64,000 nucleotides of DNA from an uncultured Flavobacteriaceae bacterium. Its GTDB lineage: Bacteria > Bacteroidota > Bacteroidia > Flavobacteriales > Flavobacteriaceae. The stretch covers positions 124,001 to 188,000 of the forward strand of contig CANNAC010000005.1 of assembly GCA_947502495.1 (NCBI GenBank), read 5' to 3'. Shown piece after piece: positions 35,428-44,691 of the stretch. A model generated the notes under the pieces. The model did not search any database. It was given only the letters and a program-made list of their open reading frames with translations, and was not told where the DNA came from. The position numbers and the translations under genes were made by a program. The number at the start of each line of letters is the position of its first letter. Position 1 is the stretch's first letter.

Positions 35428-36771
35428 ATGAGTCAGAATAATCCCATACAAGAGCGCGTAGATCAAATGCTCCTAAAATGGACATTGGCTATAAACACGG
35501 CTAAAGTCAAAATTGTTCGCGTTTTAGCGGCAGAAGATGAAGAAGATATGTTGGGAGCCTACTACCAATACATGCTTGCAGTAGACTCTAATCAGCAAGA
35601 TTTTGTAATGATTTTAACATCTCCATTTAATTCACCTGAAGCTTATGGTAAAGCGTTATTAGAAGAACTAGAAGAAGAAATAAATAATTGGAACACTGCC
35701 GAAATTCCAGACGCTATAAAATTTGAAACCATTACTTGGAAAGCAGATTACAGCCTAGGCAATCCTGAAAATCCTGCACAACTACTTATAAAAAACCTAA
35801 ATAGTTTTGCAAATTACTTACAACCAGAAAAAAAAGTAAAAATTAGCATTGTGCTATTAATACAATCTATTTCAGAAAAAAACGCAACAGATTTTTTTAC
35901 TGCAGTATTGGAGAGTGATATGGAATCGCATCTTATTATAGGAATTGACGATACTAGAGAAAATCCTATTTACAATACTTTAGCAGAAAACTATCCGGAA
36001 GAAGTATATACTATTGAACCAGATTTTAACATCGACGCTGCAATAGAACAAATGGCGGCACTAGGAAATCCTACTGCAACCGAAACACCATATCGAGCAA
36101 ATCTAGCCAAACTAATAAATGGCGTAAAAGAAAGAGACGAAAAAAAAGTACAGCACGCAGCAAAAAACTGCTTAGATATAGCTACCAAAGCACTTAAAGA
36201 AGACGCACATTGGCTCATGCAAATAGTTACGGTATATACCATTTTATACAATGATCAATTAGGTTATAAAAATTATGACGACGCGCTTTACTTTTCTAAT
36301 AAAGCGGTAGAAACTGCATTAATATCTAAAGACCTATTAAAACCAGAAATGGCTTATCGTCTTATTGGTCAAACCCATTTGGGTAGAGGCGCGCTACACC
36401 AACTAAAAAAGAATAAAGACAAATCGGTTAAGGATTACGAGTTAGCAGCAAAGGCGTATGCAACAGCAAAAGATTATTTAATGCAATGTGAATCTTTGCG
36501 TTTAGCAGGTTATATGGCTAAAAAATCAAGCTTAAATGATGAATCTATACAATACTATTTACAAGCATATCATTTAAAAGATGCTTTAGGAGCAGATTTA
36601 GCAAGGTCTTCTACCTATCCGTTAGTAGTACAACAACTATTGAAAGAGTATAGTAGAAATCAATTTTTAAGCGATGACCAAATGGACCAAGATATGACCC
36701 CGCTTTTTGGAGAACAATGGGAAGAAACTATCGAAGAATTCGGAAAACTAAGTAAAAAAATAAAACAATAA
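35428..36771 (+). CDS. TPR-rich cytoplasmic protein, probable effector-loading adaptor
   Basis: A 447-residue soluble protein without signal peptide. Residues about 1-205 form an alpha/beta domain, and 215-425 form helical TPR-like repeats (for example YDDALYFSNKAVETALIS and AYATAKDYLMQCESLRLAGYMAKKSSLNDESIQYYLQAYHLK). No family name is certain. It lies one base after vgrG and before the immunity-like and rhs genes, where adaptors and chaperones for PAAR-Rhs effectors are normally encoded (as with DUF1795/Eag or Tap proteins in other systems). The adaptor role is inferred from that position. Confidence 0.75.
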   Translation: MSQNNPIQERVDQMLLKWTLAINTAKVKIVRVLAAEDEEDMLGAYYQYMLAVDSNQQDFVMILTSPFNSPEAYGKALLEELEEEINNWNTAEIPDAIKFETITWKADYSLGNPENPAQLLIKNLNSFANYLQPEKKVKISIVLLIQSISEKNATDFFTAVLESDMESHLIIGIDDTRENPIYNTLAENYPEEVYTIEPDFNIDAAIEQMAALGNPTATETPYRANLAKLINGVKERDEKKVQHAAKNCLDIATKALKEDAHWLMQIVTVYTILYNDQLGYKNYDDALYFSNKAVETALISKDLLKPEMAYRLIGQTHLGRGALHQLKKNKDKSVKDYELAAKAYATAKDYLMQCESLRLAGYMAKKSSLNDESIQYYLQAYHLKDALGADLARSSTYPLVVQQLLKEYSRNQFLSDDQMDQDMTPLFGEQWEETIEEFGKLSKKIKQ

Positions 36772-36773
36772 AA

Positions 36774-37037
36774 ATGGAACAAATCACAGAAGTAATGACA
36801 TCAAATCCGCAATATGGCTATTTATTAGGTATAGGCGTTTTTCTGTTCATTATATTAGGACTAATATTAGACTGGGACTGGGTAGTTGAACCTGGTGGAG
36901 GTTATTTTAATATCGCATATTTTATTAATGCATTTGGTAGAAAAACGGTGCGTATTATTTATGGATCCATTATGCTAATAGGTGTTATAATCTGTTTATA
37001 TGGCTATTTTAATTATAATCCAGAGTTATATAAATAG
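36774..37037 (+). CDS. small two-helix membrane protein, Imm17-like
   Basis: An 87-residue protein with two membrane helices (about 16-34 and 59-78). The pattern LGLILDWDWVVEPGG, then a NAFGRKTVRIIYGS loop and a second helix, matches the Imm17-type small immunity proteins as I recall them. It starts 2 bases after the adaptor stop codon. It could protect against a membrane-acting or envelope step of the effector, or help in trafficking of the Rhs protein. The family call is by recollection of pattern. Confidence 0.6.
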   Translation: MEQITEVMTSNPQYGYLLGIGVFLFIILGLILDWDWVVEPGGGYFNIAYFINAFGRKTVRIIYGSIMLIGVIICLYGYFNYNPELYK

Positions 37038-37089
37038 TAATTACCTATTAAAAGGAATACCAACAATATTTATATAATATTTCATAAAA

Positions 37090-37332
37090 GTGGAAGCATT
37101 TTTTAACAACATACCGATCAAAAAAATCTTAGCTAGTATTTTTATAATAGCACTAGTATTTAGTGCCTTTTATAAAGAAAACTTTCTATTAGATAAGGGA
37201 GAAAAAAAATCTTTACAAAACTTAAGTAATCTAACCAATAACAAGCTGTCTGGAAAAACAGTAATGGCTATTATTTATTTTACAATCGCATTAATCGCTT
37301 TAGTAATAGGCTTAGTAATTTATAGAAATTAA
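37090..37332 (+). CDS. small two-helix membrane protein of unknown family
   Basis: An 80-residue protein from a GTG start at 37090, with helices at about 10-27 and 57-77 and a polar loop KKSLQNLSNLTNNKLSGKT between. The second half (NKLSGKTVMAIIYFTIALI) echoes the layout of the 87-residue neighbour (GRKTVRIIYGSIMLIGVI), so the two may be distant relatives. It lies 30 bases before the Rhs effector gene. Possible roles are immunity or effector handling; nothing decides between them. Confidence 0.6.
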   Translation: MEAFFNNIPIKKILASIFIIALVFSAFYKENFLLDKGEKKSLQNLSNLTNNKLSGKTVMAIIYFTIALIALVIGLVIYRN

Positions 37333-37362
37333 TTATTAAAACACAATTAACAACACGTATCT

Positions 37363-40300
37363 ATGCCAACAGATAAATCATATTTTGATAATGTAAGCGA
37401 GCAAATAAGCCTTACTACTGGAGCGCAAATTGACGGCTTTAAAAAAGGCGACAAAGAACGTGATGCTATTTCTCAAAATGAAAATCTTAGTGATAGTACT
37501 GCAGATACAGCGCACAACTTAAATGCGGTAGATACAGGAATACAAACCTTTAGTGCACTTACAGGTACGGTAGACAATATCGCCCAATCTGTATTACTAC
37601 CAGCAATGGCTGCATTAGGCATGAAAGGTATTGCTAGCTTTCCTATAACCAAACAAATGGATCCTGTTGTAGGTATTGACGTGCATACGGTTATGATACC
37701 GCCTGCTCCTGCTCCTATACCAATGCCACATCCATATATCGGGATGCTATTTAAAGCAGAAGACTTTATAGCCGCTGCTCTTGCTTCTTTTATTGCGCCA
37801 CCGCCACCAGCCCCAGAAGGCCCTAAAGCAGGAGAAAAAGCAACAGAAGCACAACAACAAGCAACAAACGATCATAAAAAAGCAGAACTGGTAAATACTG
37901 GGTTTAGCATGGTGGTTGGTATGATTGGAGCTACCGTGAAAATTGGTGGTTTTATACCAAGAACCGTTGCCGGAACACCAACAAAAAGCGTTCCCCATTT
38001 TCCAATGGGCGCAACCTTTGCTCCGCTTCCTCCTACTAATACAGGTCACGCCATGCTAGGTAGTTTATTTGCTTTAGCAGATAATGACCCTATTGCTGGT
38101 GGTGGAATGCACTTACACCTTAGTTGTCAATCGCTTCCTTTTGGGATGCCGTCTGTGCATGCTACAAGAAAAAGTAAAAATACCTCTGGAGGTTCAAAAG
38201 AAAAAATGACCTTGTATTTACCTACAAGTGTAGTAATGCCTATTCCAATGGCACAATCTATTATTACTAGTCCTATTCCTGCGCCTTTTAATCCTATGGC
38301 GCTGTTAACCAAAGCCGTTAAAGGTGCTTTTGGCAGACACTTTAATAAACTAGCCGCTAAAGTTGGTCATGGTGCCATCAACAAAACTTTAGGAAATAGT
38401 AAACTAGCGAATAAACTACATAAAAAATTATGTACTAAAACAGGACATCCAGTAGATGTAGCTTCTGGAATGTTTTTTACAGATGAAGAAGATTTCTTCC
38501 TTCCAGGTCCAATTCCGCTATCATGGGAACGTTCTTGGTATGCAGAAAGCGATTATAAAGGCCCTTTAGGAAACGGATGGCATCACAGTTATGATATTGC
38601 TATTGTAGAAGATGAAGCCGAAAATAACGTCTCTTTACGAATGCCAGACGGTAGACCATTAGCTTTTAGAAAACCTACAACCGCTACTCCAACCTTTAGA
38701 AAAGGGGAACAAATGGAGCTTCGTATTAACGATAGTGGTGCATACCATGTTTGGGATATCAACGAAGATCTATACTACCATTTCACAACAGAAAAATTTA
38801 ACGGCGTACAAAAGCTTCGAAGTATTGTAAATGCCAACAACTTTAGTATTCAGTTTAACTATAATAAAGAAGGACACTTAATTCAAATTACAGATGCGGC
38901 ACATCGTGTACTTCAAGTAACCAATGATAAAGATGGACGCATTACGCAAATTACTGCGCCGCATCCTGAATTTATAGGTCAAAAATTCACCATTGCTAGT
39001 TATGTATATGACGCAAAAGGCAATATGCTACAACAAACCAATGCGGTTGGTGATAGTATGCATTTTGAATATGAGGGCTATTTAATGGTTAAAGAAACCT
39101 GGAGAAATGGTTTAAAATGGTTTTTTAGATATGACGGAAAAGAAATTGGCTCACGTTGTATACAAACCTGGGGAGACAATAATATTTACAACCACAAATT
39201 AGAATTTTACGATGGTTTAACTAAAGTAGAAAACAGTTTAGGTCATGTTACAGAATATTATCACAGAGGCGGATTAGTCCATAAAAAAGTAGAACCAAAT
39301 GGCGCTATAAATAAATGGCTATATGATGAAGATAACCAACTAACCTCTATTACAGATCCTTTAGGTAATTGCTATTTATATAGTTATGACGATTTAGGAA
39401 ACCAAATACAAAGCATAGATCCTGCGGGAGCCATTGTAGAAACAGAATACAGCTTAAAACAAAGCCTAGAAAGACTTCCTATAAAAATAAAAGATGCCAA
39501 TGGTGGTATCTGGAAATGGGAATATGATGCACAAGGCAACGTGATTAAACGCACCAATCCGTTAGGTGCAAGCTCTGTAATGCACTATCAAGACGGATTA
39601 CTACAGATTATTACAGATGTATTGGGTAACACCACAAATCTGTTCTATGATGCACAATATAATATTAAAGAAATTCGGGACGGTTTAGGCAATGTATCTT
39701 CCTATAAATATGATATTTTAGGAAATAGCATAAAAGTCACCAACCCTAAAGGAGCAATACAAACCAAAGGTTTTGATTTAGTTAGTAGAGTTACCGAAGT
39801 CTCTAATTTTGATGGAAACAAAATCCATCTAAAATACGATGGTATAGACAACCTTTTAAAATACCAAGACACACACCAAGAAGTAAATTACAGCTATTCT
39901 GGTATGTGGAAAATGACCAGACGTAGTGATAATCGTGGTACCACGTATTATTATTACGATACCGAAGAGCAGCTTACCAAAATTATAAACGAAAAAGGAA
40001 ATCCATATACCTTTACCTTAGATAGCGTTGGTAATGTTACCAAAGAACAAAGTTTTGACGAAGCTACCAAACACTTTAAACGAGATCTTGCTGGTCGTGT
40101 TTTAGAACTTACCAAAGCAAGTGGTAAAAAAGTAAAGTACATGTATGATGCTTCTAGCAGAATTACAGAAATAGATTACGGTAATGAGAACACGCAAGTC
40201 TTTAACTACAATCCTGCTGGTCAATTACTAAATGCTATAAATAACGATGCCGAAGTTGTTTTTACACGCAACACCTTAGGTTTAATTACTAAAGAAGAAG

Positions 40301-41826
40301 TAAACAAACAAAGCATCACCAACCAATACAATAATTTAGGTGTACGTACACAATTAGAAAGTAGTTTGGATGCACATATTAATTATGCGCATGATACCTT
40401 TGGTAATCTAGCCAATTTAACGGCAAGTCAAAATAGCAATAATTGGGAAGCACAATACAAACATGATAGTTTAGGTTTTGAGCTAGAACGATTACTACCA
40501 GGAAAACTAGAACAACAATTTAGTTATGATAATATTGGTAGACTAACCACACAGCAAACGCGCAACAAAGAGCAGAAAAAGCACCAACGTAGATATACTT
40601 GGGGAATTAACGATCGTTTACAAAAAACAGACGATAGCAAACAAGGCATCACCAAATATAGCTACACGCCTACTGGTCATTTAGAAATGGCTAATTTTCA
40701 AAATGGCGAACAGCAAGTACGTAGCTCAGATAATGTTGGTAACCTGTACGAAACTACAAGTAATAACGATAGAGAATATAGCCAAGGCGGACGATTAGAG
40801 AAAAAAGGAAGCTGGAACTACAAATACGATGCAGACGGTTTTTTAATTGAAAAGTACAAAGGAAGCAGTAGTATTTTTAGAAGTAAAAAAGACCATTGGC
40901 AATACCAGTGGAATGATGCTGGTATGTTACAAACTGTAATACGTCCAGATAAATTACAAGTCCATTTTACGTACGATGCTTTAGGAAGAAGACTTTCTAA
41001 AACTTTTAAAAGCACAACAACAAAATGGCTTTGGGATGGTAACGTACCATTACACGAATGGAAAGAAAACGCGCAAGGAGATATTTTAAGTAATAGTAGT
41101 GTTGGTGATGATGGAATTGTTACTTGGGTTTTTGAGGAAAATAGTTTTATTCCAACTGCAAAACTAAAAAATAATAAAGAATATAGTATTTTAGCAGACC
41201 ATCTTGGTACGCCAACAAGCATGCATAATGCCGAAGGCGAACAAGTTTGGGAACGCTCTTTAGACACTTTTGGTAAAGTAATTACTGGAGATAATAGTAG
41301 TTGCCCTTTTATGTACCAAGGGCAATATTATGATGCGGAAATTGAATTAGCTTATAATAGATTTAGGTATTATGATCCTGAGGATGGTAGGTATATTAGT
41401 GTGGATCCTATTGGGTTGTTTAGTGGAGAGAAGAATTTATACTCATATATTAATGATCCAAATGATGAATTGGATATCTATGGGTTAGCAAAAAGCTATC
41501 ATGCTAATAGTAAAAAAAGTAAAAAGAAAAATCATGTTTATGAGATTTACAATAACAAAACAAAAAAGACTTATAAATATGGAATCAGTAGTGGTAAAAA
41601 AACATTAGGAGACGACCCAAAATCATACAGAGCAAACAGTCAGAAAAGTAAAATAGCAAAACAAGAAGGTATTGATGTAGATGATATTAGCACTAAACTT
41701 TTAGATGACGATATAAGCAGAGTTGATGCTTTAGATGTAGAACAAGCTAAAGTTGATGATTTTTACTCAAATAATGATAGACCACCAAAATATAATAAAC
41801 GTCCAAAACCAACAGCATTAAGATGA
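37363..41826 (+). CDS. PAAR-Rhs polymorphic toxin (T6SS effector)
   Basis: A 1487-residue effector. The N-terminal part (about 1-310) is PAAR-like: VVGIDVHTVMIPPAPAPIPMPHPYIG, and later AIAGGG/IAGGGMHLHLS-type turns. A DUF6531-type segment (about 361-440; GHPVDVASGMFF, GPIPLSWERSW) precedes many YD repeats (about 440-1270). The Rhs core end contains DHLGTPTS, YQGQYYDAEI.LAYNRFRYYDPEDGRYIS and DPIGL (1348-1352). The last 135 residues are the toxin: VYEIYNNKTKKTYKYGIS, a distal Arg, DVEQAKVD and NKRPKP, which suggests a GIY-YIG-like nuclease. Release would be by autocleavage near DPIGL, as in other Rhs toxins. The next gene starts within its stop codon. Confidence 0.93.
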   Translation: MPTDKSYFDNVSEQISLTTGAQIDGFKKGDKERDAISQNENLSDSTADTAHNLNAVDTGIQTFSALTGTVDNIAQSVLLPAMAALGMKGIASFPITKQMDPVVGIDVHTVMIPPAPAPIPMPHPYIGMLFKAEDFIAAALASFIAPPPPAPEGPKAGEKATEAQQQATNDHKKAELVNTGFSMVVGMIGATVKIGGFIPRTVAGTPTKSVPHFPMGATFAPLPPTNTGHAMLGSLFALADNDPIAGGGMHLHLSCQSLPFGMPSVHATRKSKNTSGGSKEKMTLYLPTSVVMPIPMAQSIITSPIPAPFNPMALLTKAVKGAFGRHFNKLAAKVGHGAINKTLGNSKLANKLHKKLCTKTGHPVDVASGMFFTDEEDFFLPGPIPLSWERSWYAESDYKGPLGNGWHHSYDIAIVEDEAENNVSLRMPDGRPLAFRKPTTATPTFRKGEQMELRINDSGAYHVWDINEDLYYHFTTEKFNGVQKLRSIVNANNFSIQFNYNKEGHLIQITDAAHRVLQVTNDKDGRITQITAPHPEFIGQKFTIASYVYDAKGNMLQQTNAVGDSMHFEYEGYLMVKETWRNGLKWFFRYDGKEIGSRCIQTWGDNNIYNHKLEFYDGLTKVENSLGHVTEYYHRGGLVHKKVEPNGAINKWLYDEDNQLTSITDPLGNCYLYSYDDLGNQIQSIDPAGAIVETEYSLKQSLERLPIKIKDANGGIWKWEYDAQGNVIKRTNPLGASSVMHYQDGLLQIITDVLGNTTNLFYDAQYNIKEIRDGLGNVSSYKYDILGNSIKVTNPKGAIQTKGFDLVSRVTEVSNFDGNKIHLKYDGIDNLLKYQDTHQEVNYSYSGMWKMTRRSDNRGTTYYYYDTEEQLTKIINEKGNPYTFTLDSVGNVTKEQSFDEATKHFKRDLAGRVLELTKASGKKVKYMYDASSRITEIDYGNENTQVFNYNPAGQLLNAINNDAEVVFTRNTLGLITKEEVNKQSITNQYNNLGVRTQLESSLDAHINYAHDTFGNLANLTASQNSNNWEAQYKHDSLGFELERLLPGKLEQQFSYDNIGRLTTQQTRNKEQKKHQRRYTWGINDRLQKTDDSKQGITKYSYTPTGHLEMANFQNGEQQVRSSDNVGNLYETTSNNDREYSQGGRLEKKGSWNYKYDADGFLIEKYKGSSSIFRSKKDHWQYQWNDAGMLQTVIRPDKLQVHFTYDALGRRLSKTFKSTTTKWLWDGNVPLHEWKENAQGDILSNSSVGDDGIVTWVFEENSFIPTAKLKNNKEYSILADHLGTPTSMHNAEGEQVWERSLDTFGKVITGDNSSCPFMYQGQYYDAEIELAYNRFRYYDPEDGRYISVDPIGLFSGEKNLYSYINDPNDELDIYGLAKSYHANSKKSKKKNHVYEIYNNKTKKTYKYGISSGKKTLGDDPKSYRANSQKSKIAKQEGIDVDDISTKLLDDDISRVDALDVEQAKVDDFYSNNDRPPKYNKRPKPTALR

Positions 41827-42503
41827 TTAAAGATATTAGTATAGGGTTTACTGACTTAAAATATTATGGCAATGAGACTCAAGAGCAAGTAAAATTAGCA
41901 AATTCATCAACACATAAAGATGTAGATTTATTTTTAAGATTGTTATCAGATTCTAAATTGAAAGTTGGTGGGAAAATAGAAAAAATCAACATAGATTTTA
42001 CGGGTAATCAAAAACAATTAGAATTTAGGTCATCACCAATAGACGACATTGTAAATGTATTCAATGCATTACCTTTTAATAGTTTGAGTGCCTATTTAGC
42101 TCTTTCTAATACTGAAAAATCAAAATTTATATTAAAATATATTATAGATGCTTTTGAAGAATTCAGTAAGAAAACTGAAATAGATATGGCCTTGATTAAC
42201 TCCATTGCTGAAAAATGTAAGGCCTTAAATTACAAAAATCATTATTATTTTGGAAAATTAAAGAGTTCAAAAAATAGAAAACATAAAGCTGGAATATGGG
42301 TAGAGCACGAAATGGATATTTTCAAAATATATTTAGATATATTAGATAAAGATGAAATTCTTCAAAAAAGAGAAATGGTAGCTGAAACATCTCCAGGTTA
42401 CCCAAAATATTTCCCATTACTAGGTGGAATAAAATGGATTAGTAATGATAAAGTAGAATTTTTCAACAGAAAAAAAGAAACTTTAAAAACTTTATCTGTT
42501 TAA
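41823..42503 (+). CDS. probable immunity protein for the Rhs toxin
   Basis: A 226-residue soluble protein. Its ATG overlaps the rhs stop (ATGA at 41823-41826), which is typical of toxin-immunity coupling. No family is recognised. It resembles the downstream immunity candidate at 43844-44530 in overall size, an N-terminal MI-x-x-I-xIG start, a mid-protein helix (LKYIIDAFEEF versus LYKYILMAFEKA) and a C-terminal KKETLKTL/KKTLKEIL. This suggests one divergent family guarding two related toxins. It would act in the cytosol by binding the C-terminal toxin domain. Confidence 0.8.
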   Translation: MIKDISIGFTDLKYYGNETQEQVKLANSSTHKDVDLFLRLLSDSKLKVGGKIEKINIDFTGNQKQLEFRSSPIDDIVNVFNALPFNSLSAYLALSNTEKSKFILKYIIDAFEEFSKKTEIDMALINSIAEKCKALNYKNHYYFGKLKSSKNRKHKAGIWVEHEMDIFKIYLDILDKDEILQKREMVAETSPGYPKYFPLLGGIKWISNDKVEFFNRKKETLKTLSV

Positions 42504-42522
42504 ACTAATGATACCAACCACC

Positions 42523-42566
42523 ACTCGCGCGACATATCCGAAACTCCCAACTCGCGCGACATATCC
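42523..42566. repeat. two GC-rich 17-bp direct repeats at a cassette junction
   Basis: ACTCGCGCGACATATCC occurs at 42523-42539 and again at 42550-42566, with a 27-base period. It stands just before the GGCGCG hairpin element. Such GC-rich words are unusual in this AT-rich window and lie between the first immunity gene and the orphan Rhs tip. Confidence 0.75.
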
Positions 42567-42571
42567 ACAAC

Positions 42572-42659
42572 CCTGGCGCGCTTTTGTAAAGCGTGACTTA
42601 TTGTAGTTTACATTAAACATAATTTAACATTGGCACACTTTTAAAAGTGTGCCTTTTTT
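42572..42659 (+). terminator. cassette-end element A: GGCGCG hairpin plus intrinsic terminator
   Basis: The element starts CCTGGCGCG, has a small stem CGCTTT-TGT-AAAGCG (42580-42594), and ends in GGCACACTTTT/AAAAGTGTGCC (42632-42653), a perfect 22-base dyad followed by TTTTTT. The whole stretch of about 90 bases has a homologue at 44692-44776. It terminates the main rhs-immunity transcript. Confidence 0.85.
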
Positions 42660-42679
42660 ATTTACAAATGTTTTAAAAA

Positions 42680-43160
42680 CAAGTACGTAGCTCAGATAAT
42701 GTTGGTAACCTGTACGAAACCACTAGTAATAACGATAGAGAATACAGCCAAGGCGGACGATTAGAGAAAAAAGGAAGCTGGAATTACAAATACGATGCAG
42801 ACGGTTTTTTAATTGAAAAGTACAAAGGAAGCAGTAGTATTTTTAGAAGTAAAAAAGACCATTGGCAATACCAGTGGAATGATGCTGGTATGTTACAAAC
42901 TGTAATACGTCCAGATAAATTACAAGTCCATTTTACGTACGATGCTTTAGGAAGAAGACTTTCTAAAACTTTTAAAAGTACAACCACAAAATGGCTTTGG
43001 GATGGCAACGTACCATTACACGAGTGGAAAGAAAACCAAAATGGCGACATTTTAAGCAACAGTACCGTTGGCGATAACGGCATTGTAACTTGGGTTTTTG
43101 AAGACTATCGAGTGTTAAGAAAAAGTCCTGTGGACTTTTTTAACGAAGATACGGCTGGCG
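42680..43160 (+). pseudogene. displaced Rhs core fragment (orphan tip, 5' part)
   Basis: From 42680 the DNA repeats the main rhs gene from 40714 at near identity (constant offset 1966). It covers QVRSSDNVGNLYETT through WVFE, but has no N-terminal part, PAAR or promoter. An insertion of net 56 bases around 43102-43160 shifts the frame before the core continues at offset 2022. The fragment is therefore not translated as one protein with the toxin behind it. It is best read as a recombination substrate for swapping the tip of the full-length gene. Confidence 0.85.
43120..43140 (+). repeat. short hairpin inside the insertion of the orphan tip
   Basis: AAAAAGTCC (43120-43128) pairs with GGACTTTTT (43132-43140) around TGT. 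The hairpin is followed within 13 bases by the word GGCTGGCGCG that also marks the two cassette-end elements. It lies within the 56-base insertion that breaks the orphan reading frame. Confidence 0.7.
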
Positions 43161-43161
43161 C

Positions 43162-43842
43162 GTGGTGTTTATTCCTACTGCAAAACTAAAAAATAATAAA
43201 GAATATAGTATTTTAGCAGACCATCTTGGTACGCCAACAAGCATGCATAATGCCGAAGGCGAACAAGTTTGGGAACGCTCTTTAGATACCTTTGGTAAAG
43301 TAATTACTGGAGACAATACTAGTTGTCCTTTTATGTATCAAGGGCAATATTATGATGCGGAAATTGAATTAGCTTATAATAGATTTAGGTATTATGATCC
43401 TGAGGATGGTAGGTATATATCAAAGGATCCGATTGGACTAGGTTCTGGTGAGGATAATTTTTATGCTTATGTAAATAATCCTAATCGCTATGTAGATTTT
43501 TCTGGATTGACTAAAACTTATGCTTCAAAAAAATACCATGCTAATGATAGAAGAAATACTAAAGCACAACATGGTTACGAAATCTATGATAAGAATGGAA
43601 ACGTTGTAAAAACTGGTGTTAGTAGTGGTCGAATAAGAAAAGATAAAAAATCTTCAAGAGCGGAAAAACAAGCAAGAGATTGGAACAAAGATAAGAATGA
43701 CCCAAGAGCTCCTTATAGTACAGACGTTGTTAAGAAAATAGATAGCGGAGAAGGTGCGAGAGGAAAAATATTAGATTGGGAAGTTGAAAATGCAGATTTA
43801 CACAGAGAAACATTACAAATTGATAAACATTCAAGACCATAA
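43162..43842 (+). CDS. orphan Rhs tip with second toxin domain
   Basis: A 226-residue reading frame from a GTG at 43162, which may or may not be used. Residues about 1-85 repeat the Rhs core end (DHLGTPTS, GQYYDAEI, RYISKDPIGL). Residues about 100-226 are a toxin domain different in sequence from that of the main gene but of the same type: YHAND, GYEIYDKNGNVVKTGVSSG, a following SRAEKQA, LDWEVENAD and a final HSRP. The pattern again suggests a GIY-YIG-like nuclease. It ends one base before its immunity gene. Without PAAR and N-terminal Rhs parts it cannot be loaded unless recombined into the main gene. Confidence 0.8.
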   Translation: MVFIPTAKLKNNKEYSILADHLGTPTSMHNAEGEQVWERSLDTFGKVITGDNTSCPFMYQGQYYDAEIELAYNRFRYYDPEDGRYISKDPIGLGSGEDNFYAYVNNPNRYVDFSGLTKTYASKKYHANDRRNTKAQHGYEIYDKNGNVVKTGVSSGRIRKDKKSSRAEKQARDWNKDKNDPRAPYSTDVVKKIDSGEGARGKILDWEVENADLHRETLQIDKHSRP

Positions 43843-43843
43843 T

Positions 43844-44530
43844 ATGATTTTAAAAAATATAGGTATACAACTGCAGATTGATGGTGGTAATAAAGAAACT
43901 ATTTCCTATTGCTATTCTTTTAAAAAGAAATCGCGACATATTTTTAATTATATAGAAAGAAATTGTTTACAACAATTAAAATTTGAATCCGAAGAATTTA
44001 AAGCTATAGCAATTTCACTGCGTTATGGTTATGAAAATAGATTCATGAATGTAGAGCCTGAAATATCATCAAATAAATCATTACATATAGTTCTACCATT
44101 TGATAAAAATGAATACGACACAATTAATAATAACGAAAGTTATAGAGAATTACTTTATAAGTACATTTTAATGGCTTTTGAAAAAGCTCAATCTAAATAT
44201 ATTTTTCCTTCATCTGAAATTTTAGAATCATACAAAGAACTTGAAAATAAAAAATTCGTCAACGAATGGATATTTAAAAAGAAAATAGATAAAACCAGAA
44301 AAATTACTGCAGAATTACACTGTTCTCTGACTATTGAAAAATTTGAATTATCTCTAAAAGTAAAAGAAGATAAAAAAGGAATTTACGATGAAATAATTCT
44401 AGAAACAGATCCAGACGAAATAGCTTTTGAGTATCGATTTAAAGATATTATTATCGAAAAGGATAAAATAATTATAACAGACAAACGCAAAAAAACATTA
44501 AAAGAAATTTTATTAAGAGATATACGTTAA
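43844..44530 (+). CDS. probable immunity protein of the orphan toxin
   Basis: A 228-residue soluble protein. The ATG at 43844, one base after the toxin stop codon, is preferred over an upstream in-frame ATG at 43784 that would lie inside the toxin gene. It is distantly similar to the main immunity protein (41823-42503) in length, the YKYILMAFE helix and the C-terminal KKTLKEILL. No known family is recognised. It must be expressed if the array is ever reshuffled, and it may protect against kin that still use this toxin. Confidence 0.75.
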   Translation: MILKNIGIQLQIDGGNKETISYCYSFKKKSRHIFNYIERNCLQQLKFESEEFKAIAISLRYGYENRFMNVEPEISSNKSLHIVLPFDKNEYDTINNNESYRELLYKYILMAFEKAQSKYIFPSSEILESYKELENKKFVNEWIFKKKIDKTRKITAELHCSLTIEKFELSLKVKEDKKGIYDEIILETDPDEIAFEYRFKDIIIEKDKIIITDKRKKTLKEILLRDIR

Positions 44531-44534
44531 TTTC

Positions 44535-44688
44535 CCAGATAAAGAATAAGTACATTTTACATACGATGCTTTAGGAAGAAGACTTTCTAAAACTTTTAAA
44601 AGTACCACCACAAAATGGCTTTGGGATGGCAACGTACCATTACACGAGTGGAAAGAAAACCAAAATGGCGACATTTTAAGCAACAGTA
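44535..44688 (+). pseudogene. second displaced Rhs core remnant
   Basis: About 154 bases repeat the main rhs gene from 40945 (offset 3590, no indel), covering the region of VHFTYDALGRRLSKTF to GDILSNS. An in-frame TAA in the first codons makes it non-coding, and it ends abruptly at the CAGCTGGCGCG element without any toxin or immunity gene. It is the scar of a third cassette. Confidence 0.85.
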
Positions 44689-44691
44689 TCC

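Noticed and set aside
40818..41267. Minus-strand frames opposite the Rhs core ends (also 42784-43083 and 44513-44734)
   Set aside because: They recur only because the rhs core is duplicated; they are antisense shadows, not conserved antisense genes.
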